DNA from: Armigeres subalbatus
Taxonomy: Eukaryota > Arthropoda > Insecta > Diptera > Culicidae
NCBI RefSeq assembly: GCF_024139115.2
Contig: NC_085140.1
Location: forward strand, 460,815,506-460,879,505
DNA: 64,000 nucleotides
Direction: 5' to 3'
Under the pieces are notes generated by a model. The model saw only the letters and a program-made list of their open reading frames with translations, was not told where the DNA came from and ran no database searches. Below, one piece after another: positions 22,508 through 33,600 of this stretch. Positions within the stretch are counted from its first letter, which is position 1; every line of letters starts with the position of its first letter. The translations under genes and the position numbers were made by a program.

Positions 22508-23482
22508 ATGCATCAAAAATTTTCCGAATTTTTCCGGAAGCTTCCAAGAGTTCCAAGCTCTCCAGGAATTTCTAAGAAGGAAAGAATTCTTTCGGTAGTT
22601 GCTCCAACAATTCTTCCGGAAGTTCCTCCAACAATTCCTCCGAAAATTACTCTAGGAATTTCTCCGGAAGTTCCTCCAAGAATTCATCCAGAAGTTCTTC
22701 CAGAAGTTCGTCCAGGAATTCCTTCGAAAGTTCCTCCAGGAATTCCTCAGGAAGTTCCTCCAGGAATTCCTTCGAAAGTTCCTCCAGGAATTCCTCCGGA
22801 AGTTCCTCCAGGAATTCCTCCGGAAGTTCCTCCAGGAATTCCTCCGGAAGTTCCTCCAGGAATTCCTCCGGAAGTTCCTCCAGGAATTCCTCCGGAAGTT
22901 CCTCCAGGAATTCCTCCGGAAGTTCCTCCAGGAATTCCTCCGGAAGTTCCCCCAGGAATTCCTCCGGAAGTTCCCCCAGGAATTCCTCCGGAAGTTCCCC
23001 CAGGAATTCTTCCGGAAGTTCCTCCAGGAATTCCTCCAGAAGTTCCTCCAGGAATTCTACCGGAAGTTCCGCAAGAAGTTCTTAAGAAAGTTCCTTCAGG
23101 AATTCCTCCGAAAGTTATTCTAGGATTTTCTCCGGAATTTTGTTCCTCTGGTATTCCTCTGGAAGTTCCTCCAGGAATTCCTCCGGAAGTTCCTCCAGGA
23201 ATTCCTCCGGAAGCTCCGCAAGAAATTCATAAGAAAGTTTCTTCAGGAATTCCTCCGAAAGTTATTCTAGGATTTTCTCCGGAATTTTGTTCTGAAACTC
23301 CTACGAAAGTTCGTTCAGAAGTTAATCCAAGATTTCCTCCCGAAGTTTGTTTTCAAATTCTGCCTAAAGTTCATCTAGAAATTGCTCCGGAATTTCCCCC
23401 GGGAAATTTTTCAGTAGTTTCGCCAGAAATTCCACTAGAAATACGAGATGAACCAGCCCAGGGCCGAAAATCTCGTAATTAA
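22508..23482 (+). CDS. 324-codon octapeptide-repeat frame in a 24-bp minisatellite (probably not a gene)
   Basis: The frame starts with ATG at 22508 and reads an N-terminal 30 residues, then about 30 imperfect copies of PPGIPPEV (variants PSKVPPGI, PPKVILGF), ending PLEIRDEPAQGRKSRN. The DNA unit is 24 bp, GGAATTCCTCCGGAAG followed by TTCCTCCA. It contains no stop in any of the six frames by my reading, so an open frame is expected by chance. Against that, decayed 3' units keep the frame for 324 codons. No signal peptide or promoter is visible. Related arrays at 51250-51410 and 54040-54580 are clearly non-coding, so I favour minisatellite over protein. Confidence 0.2.
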   Translation: MHQKFSEFFRKLPRVPSSPGISKKERILSVVAPTILPEVPPTIPPKITLGISPEVPPRIHPEVLPEVRPGIPSKVPPGIPQEVPPGIPSKVPPGIPPEVPPGIPPEVPPGIPPEVPPGIPPEVPPGIPPEVPPGIPPEVPPGIPPEVPPGIPPEVPPGIPPEVPPGILPEVPPGIPPEVPPGILPEVPQEVLKKVPSGIPPKVILGFSPEFCSSGIPLEVPPGIPPEVPPGIPPEAPQEIHKKVSSGIPPKVILGFSPEFCSETPTKVRSEVNPRFPPEVCFQILPKVHLEIAPEFPPGNFSVVSPEIPLEIRDEPAQGRKSRN

Positions 23483-25640
23483 AGATAATTCAATTCAATT
23501 CTACTCTAGAAATTCACATCAGAATTTTAGATTTTAGATCACATCAAAATTATTAGATTTTTACCACAGATACAAGAACTTTACATAAATTATTTTGCCC
23601 CACTGAATTTTTTTTTTCAATTCCTTCCTAAATTCACATGTAATTCGTCTAAAATCACCTCCCATCCAGCTCCCGACAATTTTACAGGAAATTCCGTCAG
23701 AATATTCCTCCAAAGTTCTTCCAATAATTGTACTAGAAAATGGTTAAAGAATTCTTTAGAAGTTCCTTCAGAGACTATTCTGGAAATTCCTTACAAAGTT
23801 CTTCCAGTTATTCCTTCAGAAATTGCTACAAAAATTCTTTCTTAAACTTATCTAAAAACAGCTCCATAAATTTCTCTTCGAATCCATCCAGAAATTTCTC
23901 AAGAAATTATGCAACGAAATACACCCACGGGAAGTACTCCAGAAACGATTGAATTCATTCGGCGATAGCAGTCTTAATAAATGTGTTTTTTCTCCTACAT
24001 CCGACAAACCGAAATGTTGTCTTGTCTTAACACATGCACAGCATTTTCTTGGCTGCATTAATATTTGCAGCATATCATAAATATGAAACAAGTATTAAAA
24101 CGGCCAAACAACCGTGCAGGCTTGAATTTGGGAGACAATTCATAACTCCCAGGCAATCAGATTATTTATTTATAAAAAACATGATCAGCGAAGCAACAAA
24201 AGCAAAAGCAACAAAAGTTGGACTGGTGGTGAATGCGTCAAAGACAAAGTACATGCTTGTGGGCGGAACCGAGCGCGACAGGGCCCGCCTGGGAAGTAGT
24301 GTTACGATAGACGGGGATACCTTCGAGGTGGTCGAGGAATTCGTCTACCTCGGATCCTTGCTAACGGCTGACAACAACGTTAGTCGTGAAATACGAAGGC
24401 GCATCATCTGTGGAAGTCGGGCCTACTACGGGCTCCAGAAGAAACTGCGGTCGACAAAGATTCGCCACCGCACCAAATGTGTCATGTACAAGACGCTAAT
24501 AAGACCGGTTGTCCTCTACGGACATGAAACATGGACAATGCTCGAGGAGGACTTGCAAGCACTCGGAGTATTCGAGAGACGGGTGCTTAGGACCATCTTT
24601 GGCGGTGTGCAAGAAGACGGTGTGTGGCGGCGAAGAATGAACCATGAGCTCGCCCAACTCTACGGCGAACCCAGTATCCAGAAGGTAGCTAAAGCCGGAA
24701 AGGTACGATGGGCAGGACATGTTGCAAGAATGCCGGACAGCAACCCTGCAAAGATGGTGTTCGCTTCCGATCCGGCAGGTACGAGACGGCGTGGAGCGCA
24801 GCGAGCGAGATGGGCAGACCAGGTGCAGAACGACTTGGCGAGCGTGGGGCGTATCCGAGGATGGAGAGATGCGGCCTCGAACCGTGCATTGTGGCGTCAA
24901 ATTGTTGATTCAGTGTTATCTGTTTAGATGTTAACTAAATAAATGAATGAAATGATCAACGAAGAGTTTGAATCTACGAAAGGAAGAAATGTTGTCGCAA
25001 GAAAGTATTTGCTACTTATTAAAACTGCTATCGCCGAAAAACTTCAATCTTAAAAGTACAACTTCGGTCGTCCACCCCCCATATAGCTTCTCCAGAAATT
25101 ACTGCCGAAAGTCCCCTTCAAAATTCTCCAGGTACTATCCCCAACTTTTCGTCAAGAAATCACCCAGCAAACTCGTCTGGATTTTTTCCGGGAAATTCCT
25201 TGGGGAACTCCTTTACAGTTTACCCTGGAAATTCTCCCAATTTTCTTGCACGAGTTCTCCCAACAGATCATCCAGAAATTTCCGCGAAATTTACTTCAAA
25301 AGTTCTTCCCGAAATCTCTTCATAAATACCATCGGAAGTTTATCCGAAATCACAAGGGAATTTTTATTTAAATTCCCGCAAAAGTTCCTCAAGGTGTTTC
25401 CCGGGATATTCTTTCAGAAGAATTCAAAATGGTATTTTTGTAGAAAGAAAGATTTTCGGATACATTTCTTTTGAGATTCATTGAGAAAATTCTCGAAGAA
25501 GTTTCCGGTTTGAATCTCCGAAAGATTGTTTGGATAAATTCTGGAATGAACTTTCGATGTTTAAAAAAAATCCTGAGAAAGTTGTTGAAGAAATTCTAGA
25601 ACTTGAAGTATTTTTAAAGAAATTTCCGGAGGAGTCCTAG
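22570..25640. repeat. 24-bp minisatellite (GGAATTCC/GGAAGTTCC) with long decayed flanks
   Basis: Near-perfect units run from about 22720 to 23070 and again around 23160-23210. Outside, the same words (GAAATTCC, AGTTCTTCC, GAATTTCTC) persist in degraded, A+T-richer form to about 25640. The RTE fragment at 24194-24951 lies in the degraded part. The half-units GGAATTCC and TTCCGGAA are palindromes. Confidence 0.85.
24194..24951 (+). pseudogene. 5'-truncated RTE-like non-LTR retrotransposon, copy 1
   Basis: The frame from about 24200 to 24927 encodes the end of a reverse transcriptase and its C-terminal domain: NASKTKYMLVGG (motif D region), EEFVYLGSLLTADNN, YKTLIRPVVLYGHETWTM, FERRVLRTIFGG, WAGHVARMPDSNPAK, RRGAQRARWADQVQNDL and stop after VLSV. 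It lacks endonuclease and the catalytic YADD block, so it is dead on arrival. The 3' end is AACTAAATAAATGAATGA. ATGATCAGCGAAG (24181-24193) and ATGATCAACGAAG (24952-24964) are a 13-bp target duplication with one mismatch. The upstream 50 codons joined to it from 24034 belong to the target. RTE clade is from motif recall. Confidence 0.8.
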
Positions 25641-25776
25641 AAACAATTCTTTAAATACCTGGAGAACAATTCCCACATTTTCTGATACCTTGAATGTCAT
25701 TCTTCAATCACTTCGATTTTGTCACCACTGATACAAACTCGGCTTATATTATCCTTTCTTGAGCCTTTTCCTATGA

Positions 25777-25948
25777 CGTTCTTAAGACGAGTATAGTACT
25801 TTTCCATTTAATTTCACCACGTTGTAATCTTTACAGATTACGAGAACTGGGAGATGGTTTTTCAGTTGAAGACGTATACGGAATACGTTTCTGTAAAGAT
25901 TACAACGTGGTGGAATGAACGGAATAGTAGTGAACTCGCCTTATGACA
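25777..25948. mobile_element. foldback of the TCATAAGACGAG family, copy 1
   Basis: Left: TTAAGACGAGTATAGTACTT, then TTCACCACGTTGTAATCTTT. Right: AAAGATTACAACGTGGTGGA, then AACTCGCCTTATGACA. Relatives are at 46664-46815 and 58642-58690. Non-coding. Confidence 0.7.
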
Positions 25949-27110
25949 TTAGCACTAAAAAAGCCTAAATATTTTTTTCTTTTACTTGGAATAGAATCGA
26001 ACGAAAAACTAGTTTTAGTGCACAAGAGTTTTGAAAATCATATCCAACCTCAGCAACCCATATTTTATCACGATACTTCGGATTGTTGGAAACGTAATTA
26101 AAGTTGTTGTTTTTGCTCGCTTGTTTTGAAATCTGATTGTTTGGCTACTGTGATGTAAAAGTGTAAAAATTCAATGTAACAAGGAACGCTTCAATAACGT
26201 GCCAGTCACACAATTTATAGCACCATTACCGATATATGTACTTATATGTATGTACATGTTTCTAGAAATTTTGCAGTAAACATTATTGTTCATACTGATT
26301 TTAATAATTCAGAAAATCTTTCAAATTTACAAACTGTTTCCTATATAGTTCCAGAGTAAACTTTCAAAGATAAATAATTTAGTGCATTTGTTACATCTCC
26401 CTTATATCACACAATCACATGATTCATGCCATAGCTTCTTGTGACAGCGAACAATTACACTTCATTCAGCTGGTCACCATAATAATTAAGCGTACTATGT
26501 GACTCACTAATCAGTTTTGTGACATAAACTCTCGATATTCAAAATGGATTCTTGATATACGACAACAATAAACACTCCCTTACGTGATGTGTACTATAAC
26601 TCAATTGGTATCTTGTTTACTCTATGAATTATTGGTGGAAGTTATCTTTTTTGTGTCTAGGCAGAGAAAATCATGTAAATTTGTCTTTCGATTGTATACT
26701 TCGATCGATTTCTTCAAAATAATTTTAAAATGATCTAATTCTATTTGGTTATTCTTGTAACTTAAGTCCATTCAACATCGAGTAAAGATATGTTCACTGT
26801 AGTGCTTCGCTTAACCTGTTGATAGTAGTTTTTCATCTGATGTTCAATAAAGCTAAACATTATAAATAATAATTTAAACCACGTTTAAACTATAATGCCT
26901 CAGGTAAAAAAGCTAACATATAACGTTATGTGCTTTAGCAGGTGGGTGCTCGTGATAAATCGTCCAATGTGAACTCGGGTCATCGATGTATGTTCCTACA
27001 AGACATGTGCACCAAACCATGCAGAGCAGTGGAAGGTAATAAACGCAGCGATCCAAACATTGGTTCAAAGGCATAATGCATGAGAAACGAAAATCAAAAT
27101 ATAATAAGCA
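25949..27110. other. unassigned A+T-rich sequence
   Basis: No repeat partner, open frame of note or RNA gene recognised. The short TA-rich run near 26230 (TATATGTACTTATATGTATG) is simple sequence. Confidence 0.35.
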
Positions 27111-27120
27111 GAGAAAGACG

Positions 27121-28010
27121 ACTCACCATTCGATTACAGGAGCAATAAAAATAGTTGTAGTTTCTCGACTGTGGATTGACGTCAGTCTGGTCCGGTGGAA
27201 TGGACGTTTGTGCTGCGACCACCTCTTCAAATCCCGTTGATCAATTATCACTCAATTTCGCCAAACCCAAAGAGTAGCGCTGGGCCGTAAGGTGAATTGT
27301 TATTTTCCGGCGACAATGTATGTGATTGGTCGAATGTGAGATAGCGATAAGGAAGATAACACCTTAAACTGATAACGGCTGTTGAGACACTTGACTCTTT
27401 TTTAAACTTTTCACTAAATATTAACGGATTACGGCAAATAACTAACAAAGTGCTCCTTGGTCGGACAACTGCACTTGCTCGTTTGGCCTGCTGGGATCTG
27501 TTTTACTGAACTTGGAAATTCTTGGTTCTCACGATGAGGTTCGCGTTGTCATAGTGGGCTACGAGCTGTAACCGTGGGAAGCAAACGGTGTAAATCCTGG
27601 ACAGATTTATTATTTCAGTTTGACACACTGGTGAAACCCGTCGCCTGCTGCCTAATCGTTTGTTTTATTGTTTTGCATTATTCCACACGCACACGATTAA
27701 TTGCTAACTCTCGTTAAGCTACTGCTTATAAGTCACTAATTCCTGAACACAATAAATTTTCACCAAAAAAATTGCACCGTCACTGTTTGGATAACGTTGC
27801 AGTCGCTTCGAGTGCCATGAACCGTCTGATAGACCACCGTCAGTTTTCCGGCTGGCGAAAGCATGGATTCTGGAAAAGCGCCGGGAAAACTCACCACGAC
27901 GGCTCGTGCCCAGTGAAATAGAAAACAAGCTCGCTGCACACTCACACGAGCCGAGTGCTGACGGGCTGGCGGACGGAACGTGTGTGAGCAATATTCAATC
28001 GCAGTGTAGT
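27121..28010 (-). other. candidate minus-strand 5' exon/UTR region
   Basis: On the minus strand GTCGTGGTGAGTTTTCC (27895-27879) and ATCGAATGGTGAGTCG (27131-27116) look like splice donors at the ends of G+C-richer segments. The upstream segment contains GTCAGCACTCGGCTCGTGTG and GTGTGCAGCGAGCTTG, in the style of insect 5' ends. TGGTGAAAATTTATTGTGTT reads like 5' UTR. No downstream coding exon was identified, so gene identity is unknown. Confidence 0.25.
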
Positions 28011-29470
28011 TCTATGGATGTTCACGCGAGCTTGGCCTACTGTGCACTAACACTGGCCGCCAGTTGACGAGACATCGGCGTAGGGCGGAATGCGGTGTTT
28101 GTTTCGTTCGCCGTGTTGCTGTGTGGATGGGTGCGATGATTTCGACTGTTTAACTAAATTATTCTGTGTTTGTTGAGCTAGGAGGGAGCTTTTCTACCTC
28201 AGGTTAGATACTTTAGGGCGAAGCTTTAATCAAACTGATATGTAGAGGTTTTCAGGACAGATTATTCCACAATATAAGCAGTTATCTTGTATAGAAATAT
28301 GGACACTAGTACTGATTTAGACTAAAAGCATAATATTGACTGATGATCGACATTGAAACCATTTCACTACAGTGACCATCATGCTAATGGTATAAAAACT
28401 CGTGAATACTACAGAACTCTTCTAGTGGCGATGAAATCACTCCAACGTGTGTTGCATTGATGTATAGGTAAATGCACTATGATTAACACCGATTGATGCG
28501 ACTGTGATGACGCGTGCGCAAAGTTTGTTTGGTTCGATCTTTCGTTTGGTACATTATTCCCTCGATTTTTGAACACATGTATTGATTCTTGTATTTACTG
28601 CGACACACTCAAGACAGAATCATTATAAAGATTCATTGAAAAATCATAACCATCAATAAACGAACTTGTGTGAATAAGTTTTGGATTCTACTATCTAGGC
28701 TCCAAAACGAATTAATAGTCATTTTGTCAGAATAATTAGCGGTCAAATGTGAGGCTAGGCTGAAAAGTTCAAACATATTTCCACGTTTTCCCTTGTGTTA
28801 ATTTTTTGGATTCATAACGAATATGTTATCCTCAAATTATCATTATCATAGTTTACGAATTTTATGTTTACACCAGATCGCTAATAATGTTTATTGGACT
28901 TGTTAGTTGTTTTACCAACTTGTCATCGAAACATATGCAGAATGTATGAACAAAATCAGGTGGTGATGCAATAAATGCGTTCGAGAAAAAAATATGTATT
29001 GATAAAAGTCGATTGTACCATGCTTTCCCCAGTTATGAGTGATTCATAACATGAAGTGGAGTGTACGCTCGGTACGTTGATGTATTACCTTTTGTGGAAT
29101 GCTTTTACGGCAAGTGGTTGTGCAAATTCGCAACCGGTCCAGTACGGTAAGTGATAGCATATTGCGCGACTACGTCGATACTTTGGAAAACCCATACTTT
29201 TCTAGTATGTACGATTCCAATCAATTTTTGAGCTCGCATATCGTGCAGCAACCACAACGATAATCTAACGTCATGAAAGGCAGGCAAAATTCGATCAGAA
29301 GATTGTCTGGAGTGACCTGCAGTTCGAACAATTATCCAACGATTTTTTTTGCAACTTTTCTGCTCAATCATTCTTTATGGACTATTTTTAAACAACAGTT
29401 ACTGGAAGCCCATTTGTAAATAAATTTTTTGCAATTCCTGATCATAATATCTGGTTTACAGTTCGCCTTT
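28011..29470. other. unassigned sequence
   Basis: About 28011-28140 remains G+C-rich and may belong to the same promoter region. The rest is A+T-rich with no feature I can support; the minus frame 29105-29371 has no recognisable motif. Confidence 0.3.
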
Positions 29471-29499
29471 GAGTCATAAAACGGCCTACTTTTCCATAC

Positions 29500-29590
29500 C
29501 AACGAAATGGGTGCTTTAATGAACATTATGCAACTCAAATGGGTTGCATAATATTCATTATAACACTCATTTGGGTGCTATAATGAAAAA
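29500..29590. mobile_element. palindromic MITE fragment (TTATGCAAC type)
   Basis: AATGGGTGCTTTAATGAACA and TTATGCAAC on the left face GTTGCATAATATTCATTATA and ACACTCATTTGG on the right, across a 6-8 nt centre. TTTGGGTGCTATAATGAA follows as an additional partial repeat. Confidence 0.55.
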
Positions 29591-29917
29591 CCAACATCAG
29601 AACAGTTGTAACATGACTACATTTTGCAGAATAAGCTTAGGTAAGTGTTCAAATAGTGTATTCTCTGCGTCGCGTAATAAATTAAATAGTTTGATGGACA
29701 TGGCATCAAAAATTTTCAAAGGCAAGTACATCTATCGCTTCACGGTTTATCGAACTATGCAATGTGGCACGGCAATATGGAATCTGATTGTTCTCTGTAG
29801 CAACATAATTGATTGGCAAGAATGAACATGTGGAGTAAATTCTGGAAGGAATTATACAAGCACAAGTATAATTTTGGTACAGATTTGTCATATTAAAGTC
29901 CATTTTTCGTCATTGCA

Positions 29918-30062
29918 AAAAATAGCGTGTGCAACTCGTTGCAAAACTCGATTTTTTCGGCACTCGTAGTATTTATCCAACTCGGCAAGCCTCGTTGCAT
30001 AAACGTACGACTCGTGCTGAAAAAATCATCTTTTTGCAACTTGTTGCACAAACTACTATAGG
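29918..30062. mobile_element. MITE with GTGCAACTYGTTGCA ends
   Basis: Left: AATAGCGTGTGCAACTCGTT, GCAAAACTCGATTTTTTCGG, CACTCGTAGT. Right, inverted: ACTCGTGCTGAAAAAATCAT, TTTTTGCAACTTGTTGCACA, AACTACTAT. About 145 bp, non-coding. Confidence 0.65.
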
Positions 30063-30237
30063 TGTAATGTATTTAATAAACATACGTGTCTAATTCAACG
30101 CGTGACAAAAATATTGACCACTTGAGATTTTCCAGAAAACAACCTTCACCTAAAAACTGTAATTTGTTTAGACCATTGTCTCGATGAATTTTTGCAAATA
30201 TCGAAATAGGGATCTCGAAATGCTTTTCTGGTTAGCT

Positions 30238-30324
30238 CTATACTGCCGCTAACCGCAAATCAGACTTATTTGTATATGGGCACCATATACAGATAAGTCT
30301 GACTTGCGGTTAGCGGCAGCATAG
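30238..30324. repeat. 87-nt near-perfect hairpin (42-bp arms, 3-nt loop)
   Basis: The left arm CTATACTGCCGCTAACCGCA to 30279 pairs with the right arm 30283-30324, which ends TGCGGTTAGCGGCAGCATAG. There are three mismatches in 42, and the loop is GCA. It has the size of a pre-microRNA but near-complete pairing, so a tiny MITE or hairpin-RNA source is likelier. Confidence 0.8.
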
Positions 30325-31280
30325 TACAAGTTCTATAGCATTTTGTAATTCAACATTGCAACATTGGGACAACATTGCCATATAGCAGCATAGTGTTCGT
30401 TAGTAACTCCTGTTTTTATAACCTTATAGTCTTGAGTGATGGATCAAGATTCATCACAGTCTTAAATCCTTAAAAATTTCTGATAATTTTACATGCGAAT
30501 TGAAATTAAAAAAATACCTTGTTATGAAAAACACGATACTAAACAATCTAAAAATTGATTCAAAGGCATTCAATTACTGTTCAGTGGGTGTGATAAAAGA
30601 TAAGAAATGCTGCGAAATTATATCTGGTGGATACGGGGAGCTCATTTATATTCATCCGTTATGCGCTACTATGGATCAATTTCACGGAAAGGCTTCGAAA
30701 AGTTTCGTGTATTTAACTCGTGTTATGACTGGTGACGTTTTATTAGTTTTTCTATGGGACATATCATGGTTTTCATTGGGACATCTGTCAAAATGTACGT
30801 AAACCTAACCCAGATGGATGACCATCGAGTCGAGATGGAGATAGGGGAAGATGGTCCAAAATGCCCTTCTTAAGCATTTGGATATTTTAACCAATATAAA
30901 CCGAGATATCGAAACACTTCAACGAGTAGACACAAATTTACAAAACTAGCTACATATTACAATGATCACCTACTCAAAATAACATTGTTCTATTGTTTTT
31001 ATTTTATTTAAAAAATGGGACTTTGGTGAAACGGCTCTATGAGTGGTGCAAAATACACACTTGAATGAGGAATAAAGGGTGAACGCATGGTTGTTTGTAA
31101 ACATTATTTGATTGAATGAAAATCTTACCTCACATTGTTGATTTACGGTGAAAATCAAAGGATTTTTTATAAATTTGTGCGCTACATCTCGATATTGAAT
31201 GTCTAATACTAGCTATATACACCCGGACTAGCCCGGAATTTCAAGGTCGATTTCTTAGTTAACACTTACGAACTGATCCC
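30325..31280. other. unassigned sequence
   Basis: The 100-codon frame at 30500-30802 begins at TTG, not ATG, and has no recognisable domain. I see no repeat or RNA gene. Confidence 0.3.
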
Positions 31281-31793
31281 CAATTTCATGGAAAACTAAA
31301 TTTTCAAAATGATGGTTCTCAGCAGTCTTGCATTTTGGAATTTGATTCTGTTTTCAGCAATCGATCACATTCTTCCTATAGTTTTTGGGGCATTGGTCAT
31401 CATTTTGAAAATGGACATGGTTCCGGAGATATTGATGGAAGTATCGGGGTTGTCTCTCTTCCCGAAAAAATGGCCACATGTCAATCTACACGATTTTGCA
31501 AAACAAGTTCATATGAATGTGGTCACATCCCAGAACACCCTGAAATACTTGGGTTCCCTTGGAGAAGTGGTTACTTTTCATCAACTTTGAAACCCGACTT
31601 GCGACGTATCAAACTTCATGATTTTGCAAATCAGGTCAATAGGAATGTGTACTGAGGGAATTGAGTCCATCTGGTCACATTCCGGAATACCCTAGAAAGC
31701 TGGCTCGCTGGGGAAAGTGACCACTTTTTTTTCTCAATTCTAAAACCTAGCTTGCGAGGCATAAAACTTAATGATTTTGCAAATCAAGTTCAC
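31281..31793 (+). repeat. degenerate tandem repeat (GATTTTGCAAAtCAAGTTCA units)
   Basis: GATTTTGCAAAACAAGTTCA, GATTTTGCAAATCAGGTCAA and GATTTTGCAAATCAAGTTCA occur near 31491, 31620 and 31772. Each is followed by AGGAATGTG-like and TCACATYCC words and by ACTTGCGAYGYAT. An inverted relative lies at 33420-33600. Small frames here (31309-31655) are repeat translations. Confidence 0.6.
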
Positions 31794-32193
31794 AGGAATG
31801 TGTTCTTTTTTTTATTTTTTATTTTTTTTATTCCTTTATTTATTTATTCAGGCACTCTGTGTTACTTAATCGCTACTGTGGTATTCTGCTGTGCAAAATC
31901 CAAACAGAATCTATTTTTAGTTTTCCATTACCATTATTGTTGTCGTTGCCAGTTGTTCATCTCATCGTCAGTCCGTTGTGTCCGTTTGTCCATGTCGTGC
32001 CATCGTTCGGTTGCCAATTTATCCGGGTACGTTGGAGGAATGCTTCCGAGAAAAACAAGTTGTCAGTCGTCATCAGGGCCAGGCAGCCATGACGATAAGG
32101 TGGGTCTCCCAATACGCTACCGCATGGGCTGCGCATCCGGCGACTGACGAGGGTTTGGTGGAGGGGCTGGGAATCGAACCCATGACCATTCAC

Positions 32194-32580
32194 TTTTTTT
32201 TTATTCGTATATTTATTTGGTAGGCACTCTGTGTTCTTAACCGCTACTGCGCCGTGATCTACTATGGTATTCTGCTGTACAGAATCTATTTTCGTTATTG
32301 TTGTCGTTGCCAGTTCGTCTTGTCGGGAGTCCATTGTGTCCATTAGTCCATGCCGAGTATCCAATGATCGTAGCATTGTTCGGTTGCCATTTAATCCGGG
32401 TAACGTTGGAGGAATGCCTCCGAGAAGAACAAGTTGTCAGTCATCATCAAGGCGCGTACCCCAAACGCCACCGTATGGGCTGCGGATCCGGCGACTGACG
32501 AGGTGGGGGGGCTGGGAATCGAACCCATGATCATTCGCTTATAAGGCGAACGTGTAGCCAACTACGATACGGGACCCCCT
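32194..32580 (-). mobile_element. complete tRNA-derived SINE copy
   Basis: Reads 5' to 3' on the minus strand: tRNA-like head (32578-32505), body of about 280 bp, and A+T tail (AAATAAATATACGAATAAAA). No coding capacity; such elements depend on a LINE partner. The partner-type 3' end is not identifiable here. Confidence 0.75.
32505..32578 (-). tRNA. tRNA-Ile(UAU)-like SINE head
   Basis: Minus strand: CGTAGTTGGCTACACG as D-arm/box A, anticodon stem TTCGC/GCGAA perfect around CTTATAA (TAT at 34-36 after T33), then ATGGGTTCGATTCCCAG as T arm and box B, and CCCCCC pairing with the 5' GGGG. It is a good tRNA shadow. Because it heads a repeated element it is a SINE promoter, not a tRNA gene. Confidence 0.6.
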
Positions 32581-32593
32581 AGGAATGTGTTCT

Positions 32594-33420
32594 AAGGCTG
32601 TCGATCAGGGAATCAAACAAGCGACAAAAGAGAACCAACGAAAAAGCTTTGTTTTTGTTTGAGATAATAATGACAAAGATCAGAGGAATTCTGTCAGCAA
32701 CAAAAAAAATGTTGGTAACTTTTGATCCCGTTGTGTTGCATTATCTTTACAGCAAATTTCGGTTTGATGCTATCGTAGCTCATGTTTTTATGACAATATT
32801 AGAGAATCTAACTCCGATTACAAAAATAGCATTGTATTCTCGGAAATTCCAGAGCATGCAAGGCAAATGATTCTTGTCATATTGTGTTCGGGTTCTGATG
32901 AAGGCTTGTTGTGAGGTGTGTTTGTCAGTAACAAACTCTGTTGATGAAAAAGGGTGTATTGTAAGGCGTTGCTCGAATATTGATTCTCTGGTGTCGATAC
33001 GTCGCAAATCAGGTTTTGGAATTGACCAGGCTTGTAAAATGTCATCTGCATGTCATTTGACTAATTTGTTCATAACCTTCTTTAGAAGCCAAATTTATTG
33101 CATAATTTTAGATGTACTCATAACGCTTGAGTAGGGCTATAGTTTTGTCCAAGGGTACTTTGCTCTAAATATAACACCTTAGGATGGAGAGTGAAAACTC
33201 ATCAAAATGTCACGTGTCATTTGACATAATGTCATTTGAATGACATTTTGCCTCCTACGCCCCAGATTACATATTTACAGCAATGTCTTGTTAGACAAAG
33301 TTGTAGGCACATTTAAGCGCCATAAGTTCGTCATACATCATGAATTGATAGCTACCTTCTGGAAAAAGTTCTGGGAAAATTATCCAAACGAATGCAAATG
33401 ACATTCTACAACACTGGAAT
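32594..33420. other. unassigned sequence
   Basis: Overlapping open frames on both strands (32649-33134) with no recognisable domain. Near 33210 ATGTCACGTGTCATTTGACA and AATGTCATTTGAATGACATT form a small local palindrome cluster. Confidence 0.3.
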
Positions 33421-33600
33421 TGACCAATAAGTGGCCACTTATCCCAGGGATCCAGCATTCCAGAATGTCCCGGAATATTACCTATGAAGTTTGCTGTCTC
33501 GTAAGCCAGGTTTCCGAATGGATAGAAAAGTTGCCACTTTCCTAGTAGAACCATTATTTTAAAGTGTACCGGAATGTGACCAAATGGACCATATACCTAC
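33420..33600 (-). repeat. inverted relative of the repeat at 31281-31793
   Basis: Reverse strand reads GGTCACATTCCGGTACA, AAAGTGGCAACTTTTC, GAAACCTGGCTTACGAGACA and AACTTCATAGG. These parallel GGTCACATTCCGGAATAC, AAAGTGACCACTTTTTT, AAACCTAGCTTGCGAGGCAT and AAACTTAATG at 31670-31770. Confidence 0.55.

Larger units (their letters stand above)
31794..32593 (-). mobile_element. SINE dimer flanked by a 13-bp target-site duplication
   Basis: AGGAATGTGTTCT stands at 31794-31806 and at 32581-32593. Between them lie two direct copies of one tRNA-derived SINE in minus orientation. The outer copy (31807-32193) lacks its tRNA head; the second (32194-32580) is complete. Shared blocks include GGCACTCTGTGTT, GTGGTATTCTGCTGT / ATGGTATTCTGCTGT, GTTGTCGTTGCCAGTT, GTTGGAGGAATGC, AACAAGTTGTCAGTC and CCGGCGACTGACGAGG. 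One pair of TSDs for two copies suggests joint insertion, or a second SINE landing at the first one's head. Confidence 0.8.

Noticed and set aside
24496..24934. Antisense and alternative-frame ORFs over the RTE-like fragment
   Set aside because: Shadows of the RT frame, which alone carries recognisable motifs. The same applies at 39334-39742.
30500..30802. 100-codon plus frame
   Set aside because: Begins at TTG rather than ATG, no motif, no splice or promoter context.
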